A stretch of DNA of 64,000 nt from positions 295,669 to 359,668 of the forward strand of contig RQTK01000056.1 in the NCBI GenBank assembly GCA_003991915.1, read 5' to 3'. The translations under genes were made by a program, and so were the position numbers. Shown in pieces: positions 38,081 through 50,860 of the stretch. This DNA comes from Elysia chlorotica. Taxonomy: Eukaryota; Mollusca; Gastropoda; Plakobranchidae. The notes beneath the pieces are model-generated. The model searched no databases. It was not told the DNA's origin and was given only the letters and a program-made list of their open reading frames with translations. How positions within the stretch are numbered: the first letter of the stretch is position 1; each line of letters opens with the position of its first letter.

Positions 38081-38702
38081 CTAGCAGAGAAGACACCTCA
38101 AACAAATCAAGTGGTTTTTCTTACAGATGCACTGTCAGTTCTGCAAACAAGTGAAAATGGCAAGTTGGCAAAACTGACAACTGCACTTGGACAACTGAAC
38201 TACTTGAGGATAGTACTTCAATGGATACCATCACACTGCAAGATACCTGGAAACGAAAAAGCAGACAGTCTGGCAAAACAGGGAGCAGAAAAGTTGCAAC
38301 CAGACAGACCAATCACTTTCCAGGAACTAAAAGCAATAGTTAAAAATAAGAGGAAACCACCAACTGTAGCACCTGATCACTATCATCAACTTAACAAGAA
38401 GGGTCAAACAATTATATTTCGGCTTAGAACTAGTCACAACGCCTCAACTATCACATGTACAACAAATTCAAAATAGGAAACTCTGCTAACTGTGGCTGTG
38501 GACATGGACACCAAACAACAGAACATGTTCTACAAGAATGCAGACAACTTCAGGAGACAAGAAACAAATATTGGCCAGAAGAACATACCATGGAAAGAAA
38601 ACTATATGGACCCTTGGTTGAACTTCAAAAGACTGTGGACTATATACTAGATTCGGGACTTTCTGTGTAGTCATTTTCAAGTGAACGAAGAAGAAGAAGA
38701 AA
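38080..38702 (+). pseudogene. LINE ORF2 C-terminus: RNase H and zinc-knuckle tail, frameshifted
   Basis: One frame to 38476 encodes an RNase H end: VVFLTDALSVLQ contains a catalytic aspartate and WIPSHCKIPGNEKAD carries the histidine and last aspartate region. A second frame from about 38440 encodes CGCGHGHQTTEHVLQEC, the cysteine/histidine tail usual after RNase H in I- and Ingi-type non-LTR elements. The frame changes at about 38440, consistent with loss of one base. A stop at 38668-38670 is followed by a (GAA)n tail to 38702. The upstream part, with RT and the first RNase H residues, is missing, so this is a 5'-truncated dead copy. Confidence 0.5.
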
Positions 38703-38859
38703 TGAAGGCTGCCCGAAGGTCAGGAGGCCAGTCTGAGCACGGATGATTGGGTGTGGAAAAATGGGGTGTGGTATGACTGTTCACCTGGTTATCTGACTTG
38801 AGTGATGCACTGTTATTGCCGATATTTTTAATTCCCATATTTCTATTTATAAGTTCCCT

Positions 38860-39370
38860 AAACTATATAATTATTTCTATTGCAGCGAGAGTTAGTTTGA
38901 TTTCACTATCTTGTTTGTTTCTTCTTTTCATTAATCGTTTATAACTAATCTTGTGGGGGAGGGTGGGATAAAGGAGAAGACAGTTATTACTTTCTTTCCT
39001 GCATGCGATCACACTGAAACTTAATAGAAATATCAGCTGAGGATCGAAACGTTTGGCGCCCTTCTTGCCAATCCAGAGCACTAATGCTAAAGATAACCTA
39101 CCTGGAGCCTTATATTGCTACAATTGCCATATTCAAATACATGTTATGTCCCATAGGTTTCCTCCAAAGATGGGCTGGAAAAAAGGGGTTCGGTGGAAAA
39201 AAAAAAAACTGTGACACCAAAGATTTGACCCTTGGACCTCCTGCTCCTCTGTTCCGAGCACTGGAAACTGAGCTATCTCAACGCCCCTACTAAGCCAACG
39301 CTTCTAATAGTTCATTTTAATTAGATCTACATCCCACAAATTTCAATAAAAAATATCGGACCAGATCCAA
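38860..39370 (-). repeat. Composite SINE-like element (family A), minus copy
   Basis: Read on the minus strand it gives GAGATAGCTCAGTTTCCAGT, a box B-like AGGGTCAAAT, the sequence GGAGGAAACCTATGGGACAT, the second module GCTCTGGATTGGCAAG, and the tail GGAAAGAAAGTAATAACTGT. Every block recurs in the same order at 6930-7525. Confidence 0.5.
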
Positions 39371-42300
39371 TTAGTTTAAGCTAAACACAACTTTTAATTT
39401 AAAATTTTTTAAAGTGGTTGTCACTTTGCCCCTTACTTATTTAGTATGCCACCAAGTGAAAAAGGATATGTGGAATTACTTTCGTGTTTTACGTTAATAG
39501 CGTATTTCATAATTTTAGCGTAACAATTCACACACTTACTTAAATCACGTACTTTTTCAATTATATTACATTAAATTCATATTAAAATGTGTATATCATA
39601 AATGAACCTATTAAACAAGTTTAGTTTCTCAAAATATGAAATTTTCAGATAAGGCTTTTTCGCCTTTTTCCAGTATGTAGCTATCATTTGGTTAGCCTCA
39701 ACAGATCATCTAAATGAACCATTCAGAATGTAATCTTTAAATCATTACTTTTCCATAAGATCTGGTTTTTATTTTCACCTAAACTTGTACAGCCTTTTCC
39801 TTTCATTTTAATCATCAGGCAAACTAGACCATGGTGTATGGTGAGAGAAGAATTTGAGTTTGATACTGTTACATTGGTCACACTGTCTCTTGTTCCACCA
39901 GTAAAGTTTACCCAAAAGCAGAGTGTAGTTTTCTCTGGAAGAACTCAATAAGTAGTTATACATGCATAATTATACGTCTGTGACATGGTTTTGATTGTCT
40001 GGTTTGTTGGATTATTTAGGTTCAACACATATAGGCCTAGCTGATTTTCATGCGGACAGGGTCCAAGATTGATGTTTATCACATGCTTCTCTACACACAG
40101 AACGGGAATACAATAACTTTTTTTTTCTAAGGCAGCCACATTATGTTGACACCGACTCAAGCAGTAGAAAGAAAAGCGACTTGATTCAGATTCGAACCCG
40201 CAACTTTTCAATTAGATGTAGCGAACTCTACTGATTACACTGTCTCACGTGTCATGAAAGAAGTGCATAAGTACATTCGTATACAATTCTCACTTTTCCG
40301 GCTTTACGAGTTTAAAACCTACCACTTTGATAGACCAAGTAATATTACATAGTTTTCTCGCATAGAATAATCCAAGTATAGATTGAAAAACCAAGCTTAC
40401 TTTACTGTATATCTGATTTCCGATCCCATTATTTATTTGGTGTCTAGAAAGGCAGCGATACCAAGCTTACTTTATTATATCTTTGGTCTCGAGAAAGGCA
40501 GCTATACCAGGCTTCGCGATCTGGCAAGTTGTTGTTGTTTTTTTTTTTGTTTTTTTGTGTCGGATTTGGCCCCCCTCTGGTTAAATCGTTTCAGTACGAT
40601 CGTATGTATGATGTGACCAGCTGAGACAGGATTCCTGGTATCCCCACACTGTCTCTGTGGACAGCACGCACAAATGTCAGACGTTACAATATGTACACGT
40701 CTACGGAATAACCTTTTTGCTGGATCTTAAGGTTAAGAGACCAAACACCAAACCGATATATCTATGCTCGTCACCGAAACAATTCTACGCACTTTACAAC
40801 ATTCATTATTTTTTTAAAACAAGTACCTTTGTATTTCAGGAAGGCAACTATACTATGATGATTGGGAGCCCAGTCTACAACCACTGGCACAACCCGTCTA
40901 CTACTGAGCTCATTGCTCTGTCACTATGCCGGTCCGTGAGCTCAGGGAGGGAACTCACAGCTTTCGAGGGTCCATCTATCCTAGGGTTAGAAGTGGTGAA
41001 ACCTCATGCTAAGCATAACACTTAACACCACAGTTAGGCTCAGTGAGTCTCTTTGTTTGCTGTTGAGATTTTTCTGTTATATCCCAAGTACAATCAGAAT
41101 TTATATAAGAAATACGTTTTATAAAATTTTATAACACTGTTATAGGTTTACAGCTGAATTTTGAATTCTATTTCTAGAAAGCTTGAAATTATCAGATCCA
41201 TTTCGATGTTATTGTGTATCTATTGTGGCTAGGTAACTGGCGTGAGTTACGTTGTAGTAGATAAATGTGTGTGTGTATGTGTTTTAAAATAATTATTAAT
41301 AGTGCATTGCATTTTTTATGTTGGACTGTGTTTGTGGGGATGGGGCCTTATACGTGTGTGTGTATGTTTGTGTATGAGTGGGAAGAGAAGGATGTCAAAG
41401 GAGTGTGGTTGTCCTGATTAGCAATGCACATATTTCTGTTTCTTTCTTATTTCGCATTTTCTCTCTATACCTTTCTCTCTTCCTTTCAACCGACCTCACT
41501 CTCTTTATTCACACATTGTCTTATTCTTTCACTCTCAATATCTTATTCACAGGTATTCCAAATGTCTCACTTAGCTGCTCCGCTGATACAGTACGAGGTT
41601 ACTTCCTAGAATATTCCACCACTTCTGTGACCTGATGTCAGATGGTCACCCCAGAGGCGCAGCACGGCGGTACAAGGAGGACAACCCAGTAGGGTCAGAC
41701 GGAGAATTGGTCAGTGCGTATGGCAAAAAATGACGAGGCTTTGTGCTTCCAATGGTTCCAACTTTTCAAAGAACTCATAAAATATTATGTTTAAAAAAAA
41801 AACACTCCAACAACAACAGCAACAACACAGCAACAGTATAATAATTGCCAGAAAACGGTTAGGTAGATTATATAATTATATATAAATATATCAATTCGAA
41901 TTATTAACCGAGAACATTTTGTTTCGTATAAAAAAAGAGAGACTTGCGCTCCATATATAGCCATAACAATGTTTTTAAACTGAAGTAACGGATGTCAAAA
42001 ACAAAGTCTTATCAGAAAATATAGGGTATTTGGCTCCAATACCGTATTAGAGTCTATGGAATTATCTATTTAAGATTAAACAACTGCTACTTGTATTAAA
42101 TGTAATGGAGCCCAGCGTAAACATTAAGGCACAGAACTAGATCCTAATTAAAGATCCGGGAGTTTTAAAAGATGGGCAATATTATTATCAGGGAAGGTCG
42201 AATGCTTACAAACGCTTAAGAATTTCACCAATCCTTGAAGTGCTAGCTACTGGCCAGTTTATATTTTAGCGCCATAAGAGGAGGTTAAAACTGAAACAGC

Positions 42301-43151
42301 AACAATAGCAACAGCAAGAACAGCAATAACAGCAACATTAAAAATTGCAACAACAACAATAACAACAGAAAAATAAACAAACAAAACCTTAAAAAAAAAA
42401 ACCCAACAAACTAGGCGAGTCAAATCTATATATTTTTGGGTTACCTTGCCCAGACTGGATTTTACAGAGTTGCTTCCATTGTTCTGCATTATATTTTGTA
42501 TTCAGCCAGTATTTTCTAGCACAAGCCTTGGTTTAAATCTAGTTACGAACATGTCTCCTCTATCTCACAATGTTGAACCAAAATATTTCTCTTATTTTTG
42601 CAAGTAAAAAACATAAAAGTTGACAAAATGCAGTGGTCCAAGATATTCAAGTGGGTGTAAAATCAATCAAAACCACATTTCTTTATACGGTGACTTTATT
42701 GACAATCATAATAATTAATAGTTATGCCTTTTTCATTCACATGCAGTATTCATGCGAAAGACACCAAAAGTCATTAATTTTAGAAACCAAAACTATAGAG
42801 GCATAATAGGCATGATGTAATGGTAATATACATTTAATAAGTGGTTCATAGAAAGTTATAGTACTTGAATTCGGAGTAATTATAACTTTATCTTGATTAT
42901 GATTGTATTACAAAAATCTTCTGGCTTAAAGAGAAAATCAAGCAAGTGCATCAGCCACAATGGAGAACCATCTTGTAAATTAGCAAACGGGTGATCACCA
43001 AAATCACCAAATGGTTGAATTGATTCATAGTATGTATGCAATACTGACACTGATGATATTATATGATTTCAATACATCTAAACTTTCCCCCTTTCTTTCG
43101 ATAAGAAAATTTAAAAAAAATGTCTTCCAATTATTGTATAATAATATGTTT
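39371..43151. other. Intergenic region 3' of the LRR gene
   Basis: A SINE B head lies on the minus strand at 40105-40250 and a SINE B body fragment on the plus strand at about 40605-40690. A tandem pair of about 66-bp units containing ACCAAGCTTACTTTA lies at 40390-40510. A candidate polyadenylation signal for the LRR gene (AATAAA on the minus strand) is at 42695-42700. The 122-codon frame at 40657-41025 shows no recognisable family. No gene was supported. Confidence 0.5.
42695..42700 (-). terminator. Candidate polyadenylation signal of the LRR gene
   Basis: AATAAA on the minus strand about 450 nt past the stop codon. It is the first canonical hexamer noticed downstream. No cleavage-site evidence is available. 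Confidence 0.5.
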
Positions 43152-46100
43152 TCAAATCTTGGGAACTCTGCGTTTCTTCGTTTGCGTAGGAAATTTCGAC
43201 TTTTTAACACCCGTATCTGTTGAGTCCGCTTTAGTAACAGTTACTGTAGGTTTGTCCCTCGCAGCAACACCCTTCGTGGTCGCGTCGGATGATGCTCGAC
43301 TTCTGCTGGAATCAGATGCAATTTTATTACTTTGGTTGCTTTTCACGTCGTCTGAGCCGGTTTTGTTGGCATCAGAGGATGCTCTGCTCCTAGACTTCTC
43401 CTTGGCATTGCGCTCAGCCTCTGCTTCCTCTTCTGCTTGTTTCTGTTCATCGATATTCGGTCCTACACCCTGGAAGCGCTCTATGGCTTGAGGTCCCATG
43501 CGGCAGATCTCCAGCGGGGGGCTGACCAGGGGGTTTCCATCCAGAATGGAAGAGGTGTATCTGGAAACACAAAACATAACACATTGTACGAGCGCACGGC
43601 GCCTTCACAAACTTCTCAACAAAATTACAAGGAATGTCAACCATTTACGCCTTTCACTTTTAACAGGATCAATTTTTTTTGGCTGTTCATACTGAAGTCT
43701 AATGACCAAGGCAAAGAGACATGCTATGTTAAGTTTACCTTCTGTCCATCTAGGTCTCTCTCATTTTCTTTTTCTTTCTACCTCTCTCCTATAACCACCT
43801 CTATCTCCGTGAAGATTTTGTCGTGGTAGTGTAACGTAATCTGTAATTTTAACGGTGCCCATCCTATTCATTTGCTTGCCTGTTCCCATTACAATGTTTT
43901 ATACATTGTATAACATAATTTCATTGCATTGTCGCTCAAATTTAAGGGTAATCGCACGTCTCTAAAGGTCCCACTCTATTTAAATAGTTAAAGTTAATAT
44001 TTCCGGAATACACGCAATTTAATGGAGGAATATGATTAAATTTGAAAGAAAATTTTCACCATTAAGTAATTTCACTAAAACCCAACGTAGTATACTGTTA
44101 GGGTTAGCCAGTATATCAGGGCTATATATAAATGGTCGAGTTAAATAGCTACCTCTCCCTCCAGTCTAACTTGGTGAGGTAGCCAAACCCTTTGGGTAGC
44201 GTTCTCAGGCTGTTGTTGCCTAGCCAAAGACTGCGAAGCTCCTCCATCTTCACGATGGTGTCAGGAAGTTTGGTCAGCCGATTTATAAAAAGAAGCAGGG
44301 TCTCTAGCTTAGTCAAGTTCGATATTTTTTTGGGCAACGCCTGGAGGAAAAATGGTTACATTGTTTTGTTTAATCTGCATAAAATGCAAAGACGAAAACG
44401 TTCAAAGTTTCAGATGAAATTCAACAATTGCATGACAATCAGATCATGCCACATTCTATAGCCTCTACCGTATTTAATGTTAACAAGAGAGAAACAAATG
44501 GAATGAACTATAAAAAATAAACTAACCGAAATTATTTAAAAAAGTCAAATTAAAGAATATTGTTTTGATTAAATGTGTTCAGCGTGGTTTAAACAACTCA
44601 GGGATGGCGATAATAATAGATTATACTTGCTCTTTAAATAAAAGAATCAAAAGTAAACATTAATATTGACATGAATTATTTTATCAACCAATCACAGTCT
44701 ACCTTAATTAGATTGTCGCATAAGTCAAGAAAGACTAGTGATGTTATGTCGCAAATCTCAAGCGGGAACACTTCGAACTTGTTGTTTGCAAGGTGAAGAC
44801 TGTGCAGGTTCTTAAGCCTTGGAAAGCCATTAGGCAGCTCACTAAGATGGTTGTTACTTAAGGCGAGTCTTTGCAGGTTCGTCAGAAGAGTTATTTCAAC
44901 TGGCACCTTGTGGAAAACGAAAAAAAAGACAGCTCAGAAGAAGAAAAGAATAGATAAATTGCAAACATAGTGAAATGACGCAATATTCGGCGTATCTCAT
45001 AAAAAACAAAACAAACCCAAAAACATCTTCTCTGTGAAATGTAAAACACAAAAGGGTATGGTACTCTTCGAATATTCAACTAAGTTGACAAAGAAGAATG
45101 TGATATTCAATCTTTCAATAACAAATAGCGTAAAGAGTTTTTACTATTAAAAAAAGACGAGATGCTAAAGTGTAAAACAATATACCACTGGCTTGATTAA
45201 AAAAAAAAATTAGAATTAGATATATTCAAAACATTGCATGTCAATTTAAAAAAAAAAACAACGTTGCATATAGATTTAATAGATAATGTTTCCGTATACA
45301 AACTCTCATAATAACAATAATAGAGAAGACAGGTGAAAATTAGACATGGAGTATTTAAATGGCTAGTAAAATAGGCACATCTATTTGCTTGAACTTAAAA
45401 GCTGGGAAAATGGGTCACAAACCTTAAATACATTTGTTCTTCAATGAAGACAAAGAGTCCTTACTATCTGTTAAATCTGTCTTACAATACTTTAATCTTG
45501 TTGCTTGAAGACTTTGACAAAGCCTTATATGACTAAACTATATAAGTAAACCCGACTTCCTATAAGGCTTTGAGAGATAAAACAGCGTTAAACAATCTCC
45601 CCACCCACCCCCCCCCCCCCCCCCCTCTCTCTCTCTCTCTCTCACACTCACTCACACACACACATACATTCTATCTCTCTTTTTTTCTATCTCTCTCCTT
45701 TTCTCTCTTCGGTTAAACTTAAACTCTCTATTTGCGACAGGATCCCAGGTTTTCAAGTTTAACTAGATACATACTATACAAACAAGGCGGTTTGGTGGGG
45801 ATTGGAGGTCGGTTTTTTTTTCATGTCGGACGCTTGACCAACCGAAATTTATTTGCATCACTTCTGTTATGCTAGTGTCTAGACTGCCTACCATCTCTGT
45901 GAAAGGCAGGTGCTGAGGATATTGCTGCTATGGCATCGGACAACAAAATAGCAGGCAAAAAACGTGGTTATTCACATTCCGTCTGTCGTCAATAACTTGC
46001 GAACGGGTCCAAATTTTAAACAGACAGTCCATAATATTTTTAGAGCATTTCATGTACCAATTGTGTGGTTATAGTATAATGAATGTACCTGTAAGAGATC

Positions 46101-47018
46101 ATTGGTGTCCAACATGAGAGTGCTTAGGTTGAGGAGTTTGCCGATGTCTGAAGGCACCATAGCTAGCTTGTAGTCCAAACAAGCCTCTCTTTCTGGGCTT
46201 AAGTCAAGAACCTGTTAAAAATGGTGAAAAGAAAATTTAATTTATTTCACTTAAAAAAAAACCCACTTCCTCCTTGAATACAGTTTTTTTAAATATTATA
46301 AACTCAGATTTGTCTTTGTTTCGAAATGGTCAAGTCTAAAAATCAGTTCCCCTCTTTCCAGCTATTTAAATTCCTTCTATTAATTATATTATTAACTTCT
46401 ACAGCAGGACAATGGGATAACAGAATACATCAAAATCAGCTTCAGCATTATCTCCGACATTTTCTTTATAAGCACGCGTATTATCACTTTTCTTTTTTTT
46501 TAATTTTATTTAAGTATCACCATTCTTATCTGATCTTAATATCATTTAGAGTTTCGTTTTTTTGCATTAGTTTGTAACTGGCCTTTCTTAAGTCCTAAAG
46601 AGCCAAAGTTTTATTACAGCAGCAGCGTCCTCTGCTTATCCTTCGTATTGGTTAAAGTTAACATACCATAGAGACATGGATAAAGAGGTAACAAACGTTA
46701 TCCTTTTCGGGTTGCTTCTTTCAACAAAGTTCATTTCATTCAAACGATGCACATAACGTAAATAGCTGCGAAAGGCTAAACGTTATTAGAGGAAAAGAAT
46801 GACGAAAAGTAGCAATACAGAAGATCAATAAGAATAACAAATCAAAAGGCGAGGAAGGGGAGAGGGCTACTTACCTCCAACTCCATAAGCTTGAAGACTG
46901 CTTTGGGCAAGTGTAACAAGTCTCGTCCTTGCAGCTTCAGTTTCTTTTGGCCAAAATAGAGAGGGTCCTCTGTCTCAATGCGCATGCGTATGTTCTTCAG
47001 GGTGAGGCCGTGCGACAT
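43152..47018 (-). CDS. Leucine-rich-repeat protein, 355 aa, five exons, basic C-terminal tail
   Basis: Exons in transcript order are 46875-47018, 46089-46211, 44703-44906, 44153-44340 and 43152-43560 (stop TGA). Phases agree throughout. Residues about 41-250 form roughly eight LRRs of the 23-residue SHOC2/Ras-group type (for example LTNLQRLALSNNHLSELPNG), closed by a cap LDGNPLVSPPLEICRMG. Such LRR proteins are usually cytoplasmic or nuclear scaffolds; no signal peptide or membrane span is visible. After about residue 260 the protein is charged and Ser/Ala/Lys-rich, has SRSRASSDA twice, and ends with a basic TKKRRVPKI that resembles a nuclear localisation signal. The start is the ATG at 47016-47018 in an AAGATG context. 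No specific orthologue was recognised. Confidence 0.5.
45608..45662. repeat. Poly-C, (CT)n and (CA)n compound microsatellite in an LRR-gene intron
   Basis: A run of about 16 C is followed by (CT)n and CACA-type repeats. It lies between LRR exons 2 and 3, on the strand opposite the gene. Confidence 0.5.
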
Positions 47019-47400
47019 CTTGGCAGCTATTGTCCACACTCAGTATTCTTAATTCGAAAACTATACCTAGCAATCTGAAATTTGAGGAGTCAGAATTTGT
47101 TAAACTGAATGCAGCGTTTTGGCCATTAAAGATAATGTAACTTGAATCATCTCGTAGAATTTGTAGCAAACAAAAGAATGCCAATGTCAGATAAATTTAA
47201 ACAAATACAAAGCAAAACAAAATTATACACAAACACTATCGAATGTGCCTGTCTGTGTGTCTATTCCCTTTCCTTTTCCTCCTCGGAGTTTTCTGTGTGT
47301 GACTGAAAAGTGAGAAGCGTTACTGTTTCGTGAAGAATATTAAAATGATTCCATACAATAATCAGAAATAAATAACATTTAAATAATTCACAAAATTAAT

Positions 47401-47424
47401 AAAATATAAAACATTAACAACAGC

Positions 47425-47462
<38 letters not shown>

Positions 47463-47501
47463 GAATAATAATAATGAGAATGAGAATGAGAATGATACTC
47501 A

Positions 47502-47592
<91 letters not shown>

Positions 47593-47595
47593 TAT

Positions 47596-47629
<34 letters not shown>

Positions 47630-47640
47630 GCTACTTCTGT
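47401..47640. repeat. (AAC)n then (CTA)n microsatellites
   Basis: (AAC)n from about 47411 to 47461, a short AAT/GAGAAT stretch, then (CTA)n from 47500 to 47634 with few interruptions. They lie between the LRR start and the minisatellite. Confidence 0.5.
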
Positions 47641-47646
47641 CTCACT

Positions 47647-48096
47647 GTCTAATTCTGTCTGTCTGTCTCACTGTCTAATTCTGTCTGTCTGTCTCACTGT
47701 CTAATTCTGTCTGTCTGTCTCACTGTCTAATTCTGTCTGTCTGTCTCACTGTCTAATTCTGTCTGTCTGTCTCACTGTCTAATTCTGTCTGTCTGTCTCA
47801 CTGTCTAATTCTGTCTGTCTGTCTCACTGTCTAATTCTGTCTGTCTGTCTCACTGTCTAATTCTGTCTGTCTGTCTCACTGTCTAATTCTGTCTGTCTGT
47901 CTCACTGTCTAATTCTGTCTGTCTGTCTCACTGTCTAATTCTGTCTGTCTGTCTCACTGTCTAATTCTGTCTGTCTGTCTCACTGTCTAATTCTGTCTGT
48001 CTGTCTCACTGTCTAATTCTGTCTGTCTGTCTCACTGTCTAATTCTGTCTGTCTGTCTCACTGTCTAATTCTGTCTGTCTGTCTGTGTCTCTCACT
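47647..48096 (+). repeat. 26-bp minisatellite, 16 perfect copies plus variants
   Basis: The unit begins GTCTAATTCTGTCTGTCTGT and is 26 bp long. Counting from 47647, unit starts stay in exact register to 48063, giving 16 identical copies; altered copies follow and run into the polypyrimidine tract of the lectin exon. Perfect identity points to recent expansion or gene conversion. Confidence 0.5.
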
Positions 48097-48141
48097 GTCT
48101 AATTCTGTCTGTGTCTCTCCTGTTATCTCTGCTGTTGCCAG

Positions 48142-48307
48142 CCTGCCCAAACGGCTGGGTGACGGGGACTGTCGGTGACTACTGCTACCTGTTCGGCGAG
48201 GAGAAGATGACCCAACCAGAGGCGATCGCCTTCTGTGCAGTCAACCTGGGCCTGTTGGCAAAGCTGGATTCTCAGGAGGAGATCAATTCCATCAAACAAT
48301 ATTTGAC
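48142..48307 (+). CDS. Orphan exon encoding the N-terminal half of a C-type lectin domain
   Basis: The exon is bounded by CTGTTGCCAG and GTAAGG and has 54 complete codons flanked by split codons (phase 1 in, 2 nt carried out). It encodes CPNGWVTGTVGDYCYLFGEE and then QPEAIAFCAVNLGLLAKLDS. This is the C-type lectin fold pattern: the CPxGW entry strand, CYLF, and the long helix with an A-x-x-FC core. The usual helix tryptophan (W-x-E-A) is replaced. The family binds sugars or other ligands outside cells. No partner exon for the WIGL/WND half was found within 15 kb. It is more GC-rich than its surroundings. It may be part of a large gene with distant exons or an isolated duplicate. Confidence 0.5.
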
Positions 48308-49614
48308 GTAAGGGTAACAATCACAATGTAATAGTAATAGTAATAACAATAGTAATAGTAATAGTAATAGTAAAAATGGAGGCGAGAATGCCATACAAGC
48401 TGAAAATCCTTTTTTTTTCGCTTTCAAAAAAATTTGATGAGATATCATAAGGGAAGAGAACGACTCTAAAGTTGTCATAACAATAAAAACACTGGTGAGC
48501 TGTACGAATACTGCCACCACAGAACAATAACAGGCTGGGTTAATTACGGCTTTATGGTTGAACTATGGCTTTATGGTTGACGAGTTTTATGTCTGCTAGA
48601 TCTGTGTAGCAAAGCTCTACACGGAGGCAAAAATTCTTCTTTGATCAGATAGAACGGGCCAATAAGTCCTGACCAGTCATAGATTAGTGGTCCTGACTGA
48701 TTGGTTGTTGGTGTGACATGGCTGGCTGTATTGTGCTTGTATTATTGTTCTCATGAATTCTGTATGTTGAGGCCTTGTGTGGGTCCCGCCTTAAATCCGG
48801 CACTGAGCATATCTAAGAAATTGATATCTGAGTCTGAAATTGATTTGATTAAATTATTTTTCTTGTTCATCTAGCAACCAAAGGTATTTTAAAGACCCAG
48901 TGTCACTGATGATAACACAATAAATTACAACATGCGATAACGATGCACTCATTCCGCTATTTACAAGAAAACACTGAATTGAAAGCATATTGTTTCTATC
49001 ATTGATGTCAAGGTATCAAAGAAATTTCATTTACTTTCAACATATTATTAAAAATTTATTTGATAATTTCTCACAACTAGTAAGAGTATATAATCAAAAT
49101 ATTATTACTCTTTTGCACTATAATTAGTACTTCTCATGATCTCAAAGATGTGAGTAAAATTTGACGCACTATTTACTGCACCAACATTGGCGCTGTTGAT
49201 GTATCGATTATTTTTTCTGCGATGGGCGCCTCAGTTGGTGGTTGTGTAAACAAAGAAACATTTCTCGATGTCAAGCGTGTAACTCTATACCCAATGAGTT
49301 TTCTATCGCTCTTTGTCAGTATGCTATTGCATTGAAGTCCCCACTCTGGTTACACAGAAAATAAAGGGTGTTCCTTTCTAAAAACTTTGTCGATTTCCCA
49401 AGTACAGGTAGCTCTGTCAGCGGCGCTGCGATTCTCTCCACTTATCAATCCGTCAGGGTTTGAACTGTTTGAGGGGAGCACACATGTTTTGAATAGGCCA
49501 TTTTCAGACTATGTCAACTGAGTATTCAAGCTTTAAGTTCGGTACCGGTGCTTTGATTTCTAAACACATAAACTAAGAATAGAGCTGGTCCAATTCATTG
49601 TTATCAATCTCTTC

Positions 49615-49648
<34 letters not shown>

Positions 49649-49814
49649 CCCTCTCTCTCTGTTTAGTGTGACCGGATGAGACAGGCGTCATGGTATCCCC
49701 GCCCTGACTTATATATGCCAGCATATAAAATTGTCAGACGTCAGTCTTAGGCCTGCCCACAATGTAGCCTATATAGAGCTGATGTTGGACGTTAAACCAG
49801 CTCAACTACAACTA

Positions 49815-49850
<36 letters not shown>

Positions 49851-50860
49851 CCCCCCCCCCTTCTCTTTCTCTCTCAACATTTTATTTCTCTTTGTCCTAT
49901 TGCTGGTCTGTCTGTTCAGAAAAAAAAAAAAACACACACAAAACACACACGAGGTTTCTAAAACACCACAGTGCATGTTGCTTAGAAACGTATACCGTAT
50001 GCATTACTGCACCGAGCAACATTTTTATTCAGAGACTGATTTGTTTTCTAGGGCAAAAGAGCTATCATCGTACATATTATGGCATCAGAGTGTCTCAAAC
50101 ACTTATGGCAACGCTTTTTAATCTTTAAAATACTGCGATTAGGCTATACATGTACACGTTATGACATTAGTTCAGTTCCATAAGATTTATAAAACGGTAT
50201 CGAATTCATTAACAGCGGTCTTGGGATTTGTCTTCAGACATCGTCGGTGACGGGTAGGGTCGTTTTGTTTCGTGCTCTCTGGTCACTGCGTTTTTTTTTC
50301 GGTATCTACTTTGGATATTTTCTAGTTTCGTCAAGATTCATATTTTCTGTATTTAATTCTCGACCTGTGAAGTATTATCTTCATTCTGTTCACTGGATTA
50401 TTACCTATTCTATTTTTTTTTCGCTGGTTCAAGAGGGGTGGGTGTATTGTTTCATTCAGCCATTTTGTCGCCTGGTCCTGTTTTTGAGCCTTGGGCCTAT
50501 TTAAGTTTCTGGTGTCACTTTCATTTGCTTTCATGTTGATAGGTTATCCCTTTATATTTCTGTTTTCTTTCTTACTGATAACTGTAATTTATAGGTTACA
50601 TTATTCTTTCCCACTCTATGATAATAAAGTCTCATAAGTTTGTGCCTTCTTTCACTTGCACGATCTCGTCCTTGAGGCTTCTTTCTTTCTTTCTTTCTTT
50701 TTTCATCTAAGTACGATTGATCTTTCATTCCTTTCTCCTTTCAATCTCTTCCTTCTCTCTTCATTTTCTTTAGTTCACGTTTTGTACACACTTAGGTTGG
50801 AATTCGCTCACACTTTGTATGAGTCATACATAAATATTTACTCTCTGCCAGTCTAAGCTC
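48308..50860. other. Region between lectin exon and LINE
   Basis: (AGTAAT)n at about 48327-48375, a short duplicated ATGGCTTTATGGTTGA near 48550-48580, CT tracts at 49617-49660 and 49816-49850, and a SINE B body at 49665-49815. No further C-type lectin exon was recognised. Confidence 0.5.
49665..49815 (+). repeat. SINE family B body and tail, plus strand
   Basis: Contains GTCATGGTATCCCCGCCCTG, ATATAAAATTGTCAGACGTC, GTAGCCTATATAGAGCTGAT and the tail GTTGGACGTTAAACCAGCTC. The tRNA head is missing. It is flanked on both sides by CT microsatellites. Confidence 0.5.

Noticed and set aside
40657-41025. 122-codon plus-strand frame
   Set aside because: No recognisable family, begins in a SINE B fragment, and lacks plausible splice neighbours.
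43120-43491. 123-codon plus frame at the LRR 3' exon
   Set aside because: Antisense shadow of LRR exon 5, which has matching splice phases and repeats.
47474-47704. Poly-threonine frame
   Set aside because: Translation of (CTA)n and the minisatellite; no splice or domain support.
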